A DNA stretch of 64,000 nucleotides from Fibrobacter succinogenes (GCA_902794535.1 CADBHQ010000013.1:24330-88329), one strand, 5' to 3'. Shown: positions 45,040-53,307, counted from the first letter of the stretch. Numbers and translations: made by a program. The notes: generated by a model from the sequence alone, not told the origin.

Positions 45040-45564
45040 ATGAAAAAGTTTATAGCATTATTCGTTTGCGTCTTTGTGGCTTTCATGTTCGAAGGCTGTG
45101 CACCTTACGCCGCACAAAATGAACTCCCTTATAACGACACTCAGGTAGAACCGGCTCCCAAGCCAAGAGTTAGGCCTAGACCAGTAGTGAGAAGGGCAAA
45201 ACCTGCACAAAAGCCCAAGCCCGCCGTTGCCAAAAGAGTCTCGGATTACGATATTGTCACAGACAACATGTATCCCATTCCAAAGGCTTTAAATGTCGAC
45301 AACGATTTGACCATCGTTTCCTTGACACCGGTATCCTACACAGAAAAGAATCACTGCAACGAAGTTTACTTCTTCAACGCCATCGTAACCCCAGCTTCGG
45401 GTTACCACGGCCTAGTGGACATTTCAATGTCTGAAACCAAGGTAGAAGGGGGATATTCCTGCAAATACTTTGGCACCGCAGTGGTATACCAGGTAAAGCC
45501 GAATCCATTTATGAAGATTTTTGTCAAATACGAAGATGTGGTACGCAAGTACGTACCCGAGTAA
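45040..45564 (+). CDS. Lipoprotein with one SGYHG-type domain
   Basis: 174 residues. Signal peptide with lipobox FEGC (Cys at about 20). Residues 35-70 are Pro/Arg/Lys-rich (PKPRVRPRPVVRRAKP), a likely periplasm-spanning spacer. Residues about 85-155 repeat the domain of the preceding gene: TIVSLTPVSYTEKNHCNEVY, ASGYHGLVDISMSETKVEGG, YSCKYFGTAVVYQV. AGGAGG sits 7 nt upstream of the ATG. It forms a two-gene operon with the previous gene, closed by a terminator. The two products may interact; function unknown. Confidence 0.75.
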   Translation: MKKFIALFVCVFVAFMFEGCAPYAAQNELPYNDTQVEPAPKPRVRPRPVVRRAKPAQKPKPAVAKRVSDYDIVTDNMYPIPKALNVDNDLTIVSLTPVSYTEKNHCNEVYFFNAIVTPASGYHGLVDISMSETKVEGGYSCKYFGTAVVYQVKPNPFMKIFVKYEDVVRKYVPE

Positions 45565-45595
45565 TCTAGATACTATATAAATCTTTTCTATCTTT

Positions 45596-45626
45596 GGAGG
45601 TGTTAACAAAAAGCGCCTCCTTTTTT
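45596..45626 (+). terminator. Terminator of the SGYHG-domain gene pair
   Basis: GGAGGTG (45596-45602) pairs with CGCCTCC (45614-45620, one G-U), followed by TTTTTT. It lies 31 nt after the lipoprotein stop. Confidence 0.8.
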
Positions 45627-45638
45627 CATAGGAAAAAT

Positions 45639-47078
45639 ATGGAAACCTTAAATTCCATCTTAGATACTATTGACGGCTACGTGTGGGGAATCCCGCTCAT
45701 TGCGGTCATCTTGTTTGTCGGAATCCTGCTCACAAGCCGCCTCGGCGTGCTTCAGGTGACAAACCTCGGCAACGCTCTGCGTTACATGCTCCACAACGAA
45801 AAGCACGGCGAAGGCGAAGTTTCAAGCTTTGCCGCCCTCTGCACCGCTCTTGCCGCAACCGTCGGCACGGGTAACATTGTAGGTGTTGCCACCGCTATCG
45901 GTACCGGTGGCCCGGGCGCACTCTTCTGGATGGAAGTCGCAGCCTTCTTTGGCATGGCCACCAAATACGCCGAAGGCCTTTTGGCAGTCAAGTACCGCAA
46001 AGTCGACACCGACGGCAAAGTGCTGGGCGGTCCGTTCTATTACATCGAAAGCGGTATCAAGGAACGTTTCGGACTCAACTTTAAGTGGCTCGCCGTTCTG
46101 TTCGCCGTCTTTGGCGTGCTCGCCGGTCTTCTTGGTATCGGAACCATTACGCAGGTCAACGGCATCACGTCGGCAGTCGCAACCGTGTTCCCCTCTGGCG
46201 AATTCGTCAACATCGGCGGCAACTCCGTTTCCGTGTCTACCGCAATTGCAGGCCTTTTCTGCGCAGGCTTTACTGCCCTGGTGATTATCGGCGGTCTCAA
46301 GCGCATTGCCAAGGTTTCGCTCTACATTGTGCCGATCATGGCTATCTTCTACATTCTGTTCTGCTTGCTGATTCTCGGTTTCAACTTCTCCAAGATTTCG
46401 GGAGCCGTTGAACTGATTATCCGCGCCGCCTTCAACCCGAGCGCTGTAACCGGCGGTGTGGTCGGTACGATTTTCATCGCCATGCAGAAGGGTATTGCCC
46501 GCGGCATTTTCAGTAACGAAGCTGGCCTCGGTTCTGCTCCGATTGCCGCCGCTGCCGCAAAGACTAAGGAACCTGTTCGCCAGGGTCTCGTTTGCATGAC
46601 CGGAACCTTCATCGACACCATCATTATTTGCTCCATGACGGGCCTTGCCATTGTGGTAACGGGCGCATGGACTCCGGAACTCGGCCTCCAGGGCGTAAAC
46701 ATCACCATGGAAGCCTTTACCCGCGGTCTCGAAAACCTGCCCGCTGGCGCAAGCGTTGCCCCCTTCATTCTGACAACAGCCCTGGTGTTCTTCGCCTTCA
46801 CGACGATTCTTGGTTGGGCTTACTATTCTGAACGCTGCCTGGAATACCTCGTGGGCCGCGGCAAGAAAGGCCCCATTCTCACCTTCCGCTGGCTGTATGT
46901 GGCCGCCGTCTTTATTGGCCCGTACCTCACGGTGAGCGCCGTGTGGACCAGCGCCGACATCTTTAACGGCCTCATGGCATTCCCGAACTTGATCGCGCTG
47001 ATTCTGCTTTCTGGCATTGTCGCTCGAGAGACCAGGATTTTCTTGGACAAGCTCCACAACGGAAAAGTAGGTGACTAA
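45639..47078 (+). CDS. Alanine/glycine:cation symporter (AGCS family)
   Basis: 479 residues with about ten or eleven hydrophobic helices. AGCS hallmarks are clear: GVLQVTNLGNALRYML near the N-terminus, ALAATVGTGNIVGVATAIGT, the TKYAEGLLAVKYR motif, GIARGIFSNEAGLGSAPIAA, and GWAYYSERCLEYL near the end. It imports alanine or glycine with sodium or protons. The start is the ATG at 45639 after AGGAAAAAT; the longer frame runs through the preceding terminator. Followed by ispD within 1 nt, so probably one transcript although the functions are unrelated. Confidence 0.93.
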   Translation: METLNSILDTIDGYVWGIPLIAVILFVGILLTSRLGVLQVTNLGNALRYMLHNEKHGEGEVSSFAALCTALAATVGTGNIVGVATAIGTGGPGALFWMEVAAFFGMATKYAEGLLAVKYRKVDTDGKVLGGPFYYIESGIKERFGLNFKWLAVLFAVFGVLAGLLGIGTITQVNGITSAVATVFPSGEFVNIGGNSVSVSTAIAGLFCAGFTALVIIGGLKRIAKVSLYIVPIMAIFYILFCLLILGFNFSKISGAVELIIRAAFNPSAVTGGVVGTIFIAMQKGIARGIFSNEAGLGSAPIAAAAAKTKEPVRQGLVCMTGTFIDTIIICSMTGLAIVVTGAWTPELGLQGVNITMEAFTRGLENLPAGASVAPFILTTALVFFAFTTILGWAYYSERCLEYLVGRGKKGPILTFRWLYVAAVFIGPYLTVSAVWTSADIFNGLMAFPNLIALILLSGIVARETRIFLDKLHNGKVGD

Positions 47079-47079
47079 A

Positions 47080-47778
47080 ATGAAAGGACGTTTCGCGGCA
47101 GTGCTCCCCGCCGGGGGACTCGGCAAGCGCATGGGCGGAAACATTCCCAAGCAGCTTATGGTTTTAGGCGGCAAGCCCGTTTACCGTTACAGCCTCGAAA
47201 CATTCCTCTCGATGGATGAAATCGCCGAAGTCGTGATGGCCGTGCCAGCCGACTGGAAAGATCATTTCGAAAAAGAAATTTTCAGCGACAACGCAAGCGA
47301 CGAAATCCGTGCCAAAATGAAAATTGTCGTGGGCGGTGCAGAACGTTGGCAGTCTGTCGAAAACGGTGTGAATGCGCTTACGAGCGATGCCGAATTCGTG
47401 CTAGTGCACGATGTGGCCCGTCCCTTCATCAGCAAAGAAATCATCCTCGACGTCTGCAAGACTCTTGTCGAAAAAGGAAGTTGCCTTGTGGCAAAGCCCG
47501 CTGTCGACACCATCAAGATTGCAAAAGACGGCTGCGTGCAGCAGACTATCGACCGCAATACCGTATGGATGGCACAGACTCCGCAAGCAGCCTCGGTCGC
47601 ATTACTGAAAAAGCTCTACGGGCGCATTGCCGCAGAGCCTTTAAACTTCACGCCCACCGACGAAGCCAGCATTCTCGAATACTTCGGCGAAAGCGTCTAT
47701 ATCGTCAAGGGCAACAACCTGAACGACAAGCTTACGACTCCCGAAGACTTCGAGATTTTCGCAAGCCGCGCCAAATAA
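47080..47778 (+). CDS. ispD: 2-C-methyl-D-erythritol 4-phosphate cytidylyltransferase
   Basis: 232 residues. Third step of the MEP isoprenoid pathway: couples MEP to CTP. The nucleotide-binding signature AAVLPAGGLGKRMGGNIPKQ is at the N-terminus, then LVHDVARPFIS, AKPAVDTIK, and the C-terminal TPTDEASILEYFGESVYIVK with NLKLTTPEDF-like ending (LNDKLTTPEDFEI). AGGTGA lies 6 nt upstream of the ATG at 47080; a GTG three codons upstream overlaps the symporter stop. Convergent with the metal exporter gene. Confidence 0.95.
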   Translation: MKGRFAAVLPAGGLGKRMGGNIPKQLMVLGGKPVYRYSLETFLSMDEIAEVVMAVPADWKDHFEKEIFSDNASDEIRAKMKIVVGGAERWQSVENGVNALTSDAEFVLVHDVARPFISKEIILDVCKTLVEKGSCLVAKPAVDTIKIAKDGCVQQTIDRNTVWMAQTPQAASVALLKKLYGRIAAEPLNFTPTDEASILEYFGESVYIVKGNNLNDKLTTPEDFEIFASRAK

Positions 47779-47780
47779 TT

Positions 47781-49253
47781 CTACACTTCCCCGCCGAATT
47801 CAAATCCGGCTTCGTCAACCGCCTTCTTGAGGGCGGTTTCGTTTATATCGTCTTCGTCATGCCACTCCACACGGAGTTCCTTTTTCGCGACATCGGCTTC
47901 AGCTGAAATCACGCCGTCTAGAGCCATTACGGCCTTCTCGACGCAAGCCTTGCAATGACTGCAGTTCATGCCGTTCACGCGATAAGTTTCCACAACATGC
48001 TCGTCATGATGGTGATGTTCGTGAGAATGTTCATGGCAATGGCATTCGCCTTCACCATGTTCATGATGATGTTCTTCGCATTCGCAATGATCTTCACCTT
48101 CGCAGCAGCAATCATGATCTTCGCAACCGCAGCCGCAATGTCCGCAGCCACAACCCTTATGCGCAAACTTCGCATAAATAATCAACGCCGCAAACACAGC
48201 CGCGCAAATGTAGTCAAACACACCAAGCGCTCCGTGACCGTGACATTCTGTAGAACCGTGCGGAAGCATCGATGCAAGGAACGTATCCATCAGGAACGTG
48301 TCCACAATAAAGCCAAAGAACATGGCTCCAAGTGCAATTGAAACAAGGTAGGCCGCGAGAGTACGCTTGCCAAAGGCCTTGCCCACCACCAGCATGCTTG
48401 CGATACTCGTTGCTGGGCCAGCCATCAACAGCACCAAGGCTGCACCCGGCGTAACACCCTTTTCAACAAGAGCCAAAGCCAGCGGAATAGAACCTGTCGC
48501 ACAAGTGTACATGGGCATAGCAAGCACCAGCACCACCAACATGCAAAGCAGCGGGTATTCGTGCAAGAACAAGAAGAAATCATCCGGAACAAAGGCCGCA
48601 ATCAAGGCGCCCAACAAAAGTCCGATAATCAGCCACTTGCTCACATCGCCAATCATGTTCACAAAGCCGTATTCAAAGGTTTCTTTCACCTTCTGCGCAA
48701 AAGACTTTTTCTCGTGTTCATCGTGATCATCATGGTCGCAAGAACAATGATCGCCTTCACAATCGCAGTGTTCGTGATGCTCATGCTCGTGAGATTCGCC
48801 AATGACAGCAACTCCTGTTTCCAGCTCATTTTTCGTGACCAGATTCGTAAACACGCCGCCAAGCATTGCCGTTACAAATGCGGCCACCGGGCGCAAAATT
48901 GCAAACGGTCCGCCCAACAGCGAATACGTTGCCAAAATAGAATCCACACCCGTCGCGGGCGTCGAAATCAAGAAACTCACGCTCGCGCCCTTGCTCGCCC
49001 CCTCTTTCCGGAGCGCAATCGAAGTCGGAATCACGCCGCAGCTACAAATCGGAAGCGGAACCCCGAACAAGGCCGCCCACATTACCGACTTAAAGTTCGG
49101 CTTCGCAATCCTTGGCACATACAAGTGATTCGGCACCCACACATGCAAAATGCCCGCAAGCAAAAAGCCGAGCAAAAGGAACGGCGCCATCTCCGAAAAC
49201 AGCGTAATGAATAGCCAAACAAACTTTTCCAGAATTTCTAAAACAGCAGGCAT
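47781..49253 (-). CDS. SO_0444-type Cu/Zn efflux permease with His-rich loops and C-terminal HMA domain
   Basis: 490 residues. Permease core of the DUF318/ArsP-like type: MAPFLLLGFLLAGILHVWVP, GVPLPICSCGVIPTSIALRK with the Cys pair, SFLISTPATGVDSI, and GAALVLLMAGPATSIASM. A loop at about 150-180 (HEHEHHEHCDCEGDHCSCDH) and another near 370-420 are extremely His/Cys/Asp/Glu-rich and likely buffer metal. The last 65 residues form a heavy-metal-associated domain with NGMNCSHCKACVEKAV. It begins directly after the ArsR stop (TAAATG), so repressor and pump form one operon. It probably exports zinc, cobalt, cadmium or copper; the repressor's motif favours Zn/Co. Confidence 0.9.
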   Translation of the reverse strand: MPAVLEILEKFVWLFITLFSEMAPFLLLGFLLAGILHVWVPNHLYVPRIAKPNFKSVMWAALFGVPLPICSCGVIPTSIALRKEGASKGASVSFLISTPATGVDSILATYSLLGGPFAILRPVAAFVTAMLGGVFTNLVTKNELETGVAVIGESHEHEHHEHCDCEGDHCSCDHDDHDEHEKKSFAQKVKETFEYGFVNMIGDVSKWLIIGLLLGALIAAFVPDDFFLFLHEYPLLCMLVVLVLAMPMYTCATGSIPLALALVEKGVTPGAALVLLMAGPATSIASMLVVGKAFGKRTLAAYLVSIALGAMFFGFIVDTFLMDTFLASMLPHGSTECHGHGALGVFDYICAAVFAALIIYAKFAHKGCGCGHCGCGCEDHDCCCEGEDHCECEEHHHEHGEGECHCHEHSHEHHHHDEHVVETYRVNGMNCSHCKACVEKAVMALDGVISAEADVAKKELRVEWHDEDDINETALKKAVDEAGFEFGGEV

Positions 49254-49586
49254 TTACTTACCCTTCTTGTGCAGAATATGTGTGAGACCCGTATTGAAAA
49301 TCAATCCGATATGTTCATCGTCAAGCGAATAGAACATCTTGCGACCATCGCGACGCGGCTTGACCAAGTTCGCCGTACGCAGAATGCGCAACTGGTGACT
49401 TACCACGGACTGTTCCAGGTTCAACTTTTCGGCAATATCGTTCACCGAAATTTCGCCCGAAAGCATTAAATGGATAATGCGGATACGCGTGGTATCGCCA
49501 AAGAACTTGAAGAACTCCGACAGTTCGAAAAGAACATCCATCGAGACTTCGTTTTTCGCATTTTTGATATATGAACAATTATTCAT
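49254..49586 (-). CDS. ArsR/SmtB-family metal-sensing repressor (CzrA-like)
   Basis: 110 residues from the ATG at 49586. Winged HTH: ELSEFFKFFGDTTRIRIIHL, SVNDIAEKLNLEQSVVSHQL with RILRTANLV, then RRDGRKMFYSL. The C-terminal helix has DEH, ten residues, then HILH: exactly the alpha5 D-x-H-x10-H-x2-H zinc/cobalt site of CzrA and SmtB. No alpha3 CxCxxC arsenic-type site is present. It should repress its own promoter until metal binds and then allow expression of the downstream exporter. The operator overlaps the start codon. A longer frame to 49697 is rejected because it would cross the promoter. Confidence 0.9.
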   Translation of the reverse strand: MNNCSYIKNAKNEVSMDVLFELSEFFKFFGDTTRIRIIHLMLSGEISVNDIAEKLNLEQSVVSHQLRILRTANLVKPRRDGRKMFYSLDDEHIGLIFNTGLTHILHKKGK

Positions 49587-49622
49587 ATTTTCATATATAC
49601 ATTTTTGCCAGCGTTCCGTCAA
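49569..49622 (-). promoter_or_regulatory. ArsR-exporter promoter and metal-responsive operator
   Basis: On the minus strand TTGACG (49617-49622), 17 nt, TATATA (49594-49599), then ATG 7 nt later. The inverted repeat ATATGAA/TTCATAT (49569-49588) spans the predicted +1 and start codon. It matches the TGAAC-type operators of SmtB/CzrA repressors. Confidence 0.8.
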
Positions 49623-49713
49623 GGTCAAAAGCCGAAATTCGCCCCATTTTCTTAAAAATTTCCATCTTTTCTCCCCCATTTTTATATTTTTAGCCAAAAA
49701 TTGAGGTTTTTTA

Positions 49714-50733
49714 ATGAAAATTGCAGTTATTGGTGGCGCAGGTTATATCGGTAGCCACACGATTATTGAATTGTATAAGGCAGGCCATACCGTTGTCGCC
49801 GTCGACAACCTCGTGAACTCTTGCGACGAATCGCTCCGCAGAGTCGCCGAAATTATCGGACAGCCCGTTCCCTTCATTAAGGCAGACGCCCGCGACGCTG
49901 CCGCCATGGACAAAATTTTCAAGGAAAACCACTTTGACGCCTGCATCCATTTTGCCGGGCTCAAGGCCGTTGGCGAATCGGTCGCCAAGCCGCTGGAATA
50001 CTACGAAAACAACATGAATGCGACATTCGTGCTGTTAAACGCCATGCGCAACAACGGCTGCAAGAACATCATCTTCTCGTCGTCGGCCACCGTGTACGGT
50101 GACCCCGCAGAAATTCCCATCACCGAAAAATGCCCGAAGGGCGCCATCACCAACCCTTACGGCCAGACAAAGTCGATGCTGGAACAGGTGCTGATCGACG
50201 TGCAGAAGGCAGACCCCGAATGGAACGTGGTCTTGCTCCGCTACTTTAACCCGATTGGCGCCCACCCGAGCGGCCGCATCGGCGAAGACCCGAACGGTAT
50301 TCCGAACAACCTAATGCCTTACATCACGCAGACCGCCGTAGGTATCCGCAAAGAACTCGGCGTGTTCGGTAACGACTACGACACCCCCGATGGAACCGGT
50401 GTACGCGACTACATTCACGTTTGCGACCTCGCCTCGGGCCACGTGAGTGCCCTCAAGGCCATCGAAAACAAGTGCGGACTCGCCATTTACAACCTGGGAA
50501 CAGGCCACGGCTACTCCGTGCTCGACGTGGTACACGCCTTTGAAAAGGTGAACGGAGTCAAGGTGCCCTACAGCATCAAGCCCCGCCGCGCCGGCGACAT
50601 TGCCACCTGCTACTGCAACCCCGAAAAGGCTTACAAAGAACTCGGCTGGAAGGCCCAGTTCGGCATTGAGGAAATGTGCCGCGACGCCTGGAACTGGCAG
50701 AAGAACAACCCGAACGGGTACGGCCACCACTAA
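49714..50733 (+). CDS. galE: UDP-glucose 4-epimerase
   Basis: 339 residues, the usual length. It interconverts UDP-glucose and UDP-galactose for galactose use and glycan synthesis. NAD-binding GGAGYIGSHTIIELYKAG at the start, HFAGLKAVGESV, SSSATVYGDP with the catalytic Ser/Thr, YGQTKSMLEQ with the Y-x3-K pair, RYFNPIGAHPSGRIGEDP, RDYIHVCDLA and YNLGTGHGYSVLDVV. GAGG precedes the ATG. Monocistronic by context: a hairpin follows its stop and then the tRNA promoter. Confidence 0.96.
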   Translation: MKIAVIGGAGYIGSHTIIELYKAGHTVVAVDNLVNSCDESLRRVAEIIGQPVPFIKADARDAAAMDKIFKENHFDACIHFAGLKAVGESVAKPLEYYENNMNATFVLLNAMRNNGCKNIIFSSSATVYGDPAEIPITEKCPKGAITNPYGQTKSMLEQVLIDVQKADPEWNVVLLRYFNPIGAHPSGRIGEDPNGIPNNLMPYITQTAVGIRKELGVFGNDYDTPDGTGVRDYIHVCDLASGHVSALKAIENKCGLAIYNLGTGHGYSVLDVVHAFEKVNGVKVPYSIKPRRAGDIATCYCNPEKAYKELGWKAQFGIEEMCRDAWNWQKNNPNGYGHH

Positions 50734-50736
50734 GCC

Positions 50737-50759
50737 CGCAAAAAATTTGATTTTTTGCG
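50737..50759 (+). terminator. galE terminator hairpin
   Basis: CGCAAAAAAT (50737-50746) and ATTTTTTGCG (50750-50759) form a perfect 10-bp stem around TTG, 4 nt after the galE stop. Confidence 0.65.
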
Positions 50760-50768
50760 CCAATCCCC

Positions 50769-50797
50769 TTGACACCTCTGCCCAATTATTCTATAAT
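50769..50797 (+). promoter_or_regulatory. Consensus promoter of tRNA-Gly
   Basis: TTGACA (50769-50774), 17 nt, TATAAT (50792-50797): a full consensus sigma-70 promoter ending 11 nt before the mature tRNA 5' end. Confidence 0.9.
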
Positions 50798-50808
50798 TGG
50801 GCAACCCC

Positions 50809-50881
<73 letters not shown>

Positions 50882-50891
50882 CTAAAAAAGA

Positions 50892-50921
50892 AACGCCACC
50901 TTAACGGTGGCGTTCTTTTTT
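50892..50921 (+). terminator. tRNA-Gly intrinsic terminator
   Basis: AACGCCACC (50892-50900) pairs with GGTGGCGTT (50906-50914), followed by CTTTTTT. Confidence 0.92.
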
Positions 50922-50928
50922 ATTCGCG

Positions 50929-51410
50929 TGAACGGGACTCGGAGACGAGAAGAGGGGCCGACTAAATTCTTTTGTGGGCGAAGCCCGTGAAAAGAATTTA
51001 GGACTTTGAGCGCAGCGATAAGCCCGTCAGGGCAGCAAGTCAGCCGCGCAGCGGAGACTGACGCAGCTGTCAATCCCTTTTCCCATACGACGAATCACAT
51101 AATTTGGCACAAGCGCGAAGCGCGTGCGAATTATTTAGGAACTCACGCCCTAAAGGGCGGGAGGCCCGCCAGGGTGAGGAGCTAGCCGGTCGCAGACCGG
51201 AGACTAGCGACGAATCAATCCCTTTTCCCGCTCTTAAGCGCAGTTTGCATCGAGCCCGAAGGGTTAGACCGCAACCTTGCGCCAGCAAGGAATATTGCGG
51301 GCTAACAATCCCTTTTGACGCCTACGGCGTCCGCGGCGTCACTCGGTCATGAGAAAATGCAAGCATTTTGTCGCGGCACTCGTTCAGCACGCTTTTCCCA
51401 CTCTTTTTTA
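50929..51410. repeat. Structured repeat array ending in copies of the tRNA-Gly 3' end
   Basis: About 480 bp without a credible gene. It contains hairpin units that each end in a copy of the tRNA 3' end: ATCCCTTTTCCC at 51073-51084, ATCCCTTTTCCCGCTCTT at 51218-51235, ATCCCTTTT at 51308-51316 and GCTTTTCCCACTC at 51391-51403. The last hairpin of units A (51039-51062), B (51181-51208) and C (51263-51306) differs in sequence but keeps its base pairs; A and B also keep the GCA loop and AGA bulge. An inverted piece of the T-arm (GGGACTCGGA) lies at 50934-50943. See findings. Confidence 0.7.
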
Positions 51411-51421
51411 GAAAAAATTAA

Positions 51422-51480
51422 TTCACTAAATTTAAAGAATAAATGCATAATTTCTGCAATAATTCACCAAATTTAATGAA
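51422..51480. promoter_or_regulatory. Two palindromic operator candidates upstream of hipBA
   Basis: TTCACCAAATTTAATGAA (51463-51480) is palindromic as TTCA-AAATTT-TGAA. TTCACTAAATTTAAAGAA (51422-51439) is a near-identical copy 41 nt upstream, about four helical turns away. HipB-type antitoxins bind such paired sites to autoregulate. Confidence 0.65.
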
Positions 51481-51486
51481 ATACTA

Positions 51487-51515
51487 TTGTTTTTAGATTC
51501 AATTTTTATTATATT
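51487..51515 (+). promoter_or_regulatory. hipBA promoter
   Basis: TTGTTT (51487-51492), 17 nt, TATATT (51510-51515), directly after the second operator copy. GGGAG follows at 51529-51533 before the ATG at 51539. Confidence 0.65.
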
Positions 51516-51538
51516 CAATTTAAACAACGGGAGAAAAT

Positions 51539-51949
51539 ATGGCGATATACAAAGCACAAACCGACGAGTCCGCACTAGCCCTACTAGGGAAACGTATGGC
51601 GGCATTCCGCATAAGGAACAACTGGACACAAGCCCAGCTCGCCCAAATATCCGGAGTCAGCAAGGGAACCGTAGAACGCATTGAACGCGGCGATTCAGTC
51701 CAGGTGTTAAACCTAGTTAAGGTACTACGGGCCTGCAATATGCTCGAGACTTTCTTGAGTATATTCCCGGACGATTCTCCCTCGCCCATGCAACTTTTGC
51801 AAATGGGGCAAATCAAGAACCGCCAACGCGCAAGCTCTCCTCACAAGAAAAGCACCAGCGAAAATTCCGTCGCCGACAACTCCGCTCAATATTCAGCCGC
51901 CGAAAGCCCTGCCAAGAACAAGCCCTGGGTATGGGACGAAGACAAGTAA
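51539..51949 (+). CDS. hipB: HipB-like antitoxin (XRE HTH)
   Basis: 136 residues. The XRE helix-turn-helix (about 15-70) is RMAAFRIRNNWTQAQLAQIS, GVSKGTVERIERGDSV, VLNLVKVLRACNML. The C-terminal 55 residues are Ser/Lys-rich and likely flexible, ending KPWVWDEDK; a conserved tryptophan-containing tail of HipB is degraded by Lon in E. coli. It neutralises HipA and represses the operon. The hipA gene starts 6 nt downstream. Paired palindromes lie upstream. Confidence 0.9.
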   Translation: MAIYKAQTDESALALLGKRMAAFRIRNNWTQAQLAQISGVSKGTVERIERGDSVQVLNLVKVLRACNMLETFLSIFPDDSPSPMQLLQMGQIKNRQRASSPHKKSTSENSVADNSAQYSAAESPAKNKPWVWDEDK

Positions 51950-51955
51950 CGCATT

Positions 51956-53242
51956 ATGATTGCAGTCGAAGTAAAACTCTGGGGAACGACCATCGGTGCG
52001 CTTTCTATGCTCGAAGGCGAGCAAACAGCGCGTTTCGAATACGCCCCTAATTTTATCGGAGCAGGAATAGAACCTTCTCCTATAGTAATGCCCGTATCCA
52101 AGCAAATTTATTCGTTTCCACTGCTGTCAAAGACATTCCATGGACTTCCGGGACTTTTCGCAGACAGCATCCCCGACAAATTCGGCAATAGAGTCATTGA
52201 CGCATGGCTTATTCGGCAAGGCCGGCTCCCCGAAAGTTTTACCGCCCTTGAGCGCCTGTGCTACACAGGGAATCGCGGCATGGGGGCGCTGGAATTTCTC
52301 CCCTTGCAAGGCCCCGATTCTCACACAGACGACTCCCTGGATGTAGAAAACCTGCGAATTTTCGCCGCCGAAGTATTGAATCAACGAAAGCGGTTCTCCA
52401 CAAAAAAGCTCAGCAAAAAAAACACAAAATCCTTCGAGGACATTCTCCGGGTAGGAACCTCCGCTGGAGGCGCCCGCGCGAAAATCCTCATCGCCTATGA
52501 CGAAGCAACTGGCGAAATGCGTTCAGGCCAGGTGGCCACAGACGCGAACTTCGGCTACTGGCTTTTAAAACTCGACGATGTGGAACAAAACGGCGACAAG
52601 GAAAATGCAGACCTGTTTGGGTACGGCGCGATTGAATACACTTACTCGCAAATGGCCAAGCTTGCCGGTATAGACATGACCGAATGCAAGCTGTACGAAT
52701 GCGCCGGACACAGGCACTTTATGACCCGACGGTTCGACCGACTGCCGAGCGGGAAAAAGCTGCATTACCAGTCGCTATGCGGCCTTGCCCACTACGACTT
52801 CAACATGCCCGGCGCCTACAGCTACGAACAAGCCCTGAATATCATCAAGCTGCTAGGCCTCGGCTACGACGCACTCGAAGAAATGTTCCGCCGTGCGGCA
52901 TTCAACATCTGCGCCCGCAACCAAGATGACCACGCCAAAAACATCGGGTTCTTGATGGACAAAAGTGGAGCGTGGAAACTCGCTCCCGCATTCGACATGA
53001 CCTACGCCTACAATCCGCAAGGTCTATGGACCGGCACTCACCAGATGACATTCAATGGCAAGCGAGACAATTTCTCGCTAGACGATTTCAAAGCGGTCGC
53101 AAAATTTGCAGGACTGCGACAGGGGCGCTACAAAAAAATTCTCGATGAAGTCAAAAGCGCCGTCACCGAGTGGCCCAAACTTGCAAAGCAAAACGAAGTC
53201 CCAACAAGAATCATCCGCGCTATTGCGGCTGCGCACCGGTAA
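51956..53242 (+). CDS. hipA: HipA-like serine/threonine kinase toxin
   Basis: 428 residues, full length. HipA kinases phosphorylate GltX (E. coli HipA) or other aminoacyl-tRNA synthetases and cause dormancy. N-terminal subdomain-1 (VEVKLWGTTIGALSMLEGEQ), FADSIPDKFGN, RGMGALEFLP, the ATP-loop region VGTSAGGARAKILIAYDE, AGHRHFMTRRFDR, the catalytic loop NICARNQDDHAKNIGFLMD and the metal-binding LAPAFDMTYAYNP are all intact, so the kinase is probably active. A gltX gene is encoded 8 kb away, but nothing shows it is the target. Operon with hipB. Confidence 0.93.
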   Translation: MIAVEVKLWGTTIGALSMLEGEQTARFEYAPNFIGAGIEPSPIVMPVSKQIYSFPLLSKTFHGLPGLFADSIPDKFGNRVIDAWLIRQGRLPESFTALERLCYTGNRGMGALEFLPLQGPDSHTDDSLDVENLRIFAAEVLNQRKRFSTKKLSKKNTKSFEDILRVGTSAGGARAKILIAYDEATGEMRSGQVATDANFGYWLLKLDDVEQNGDKENADLFGYGAIEYTYSQMAKLAGIDMTECKLYECAGHRHFMTRRFDRLPSGKKLHYQSLCGLAHYDFNMPGAYSYEQALNIIKLLGLGYDALEEMFRRAAFNICARNQDDHAKNIGFLMDKSGAWKLAPAFDMTYAYNPQGLWTGTHQMTFNGKRDNFSLDDFKAVAKFAGLRQGRYKKILDEVKSAVTEWPKLAKQNEVPTRIIRAIAAAHR

Positions 53243-53307
53243 ATTTTTTCCGCAAGATTAAGCAAGCCACCCTTCACCAAAAAATTTTATTACATTTCAC
53301 CCTACCG

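Noticed and set aside
45822..47174. 450-codon minus-strand frame opposite the AGCS symporter
   Set aside because: Antisense shadow; the symporter motifs on the plus strand are unambiguous.
50929..51410. CRISPR array
   Set aside because: Repeats are not identical, spacing is irregular, there are no cas genes, and the repeated sequence is the tRNA 3' end.
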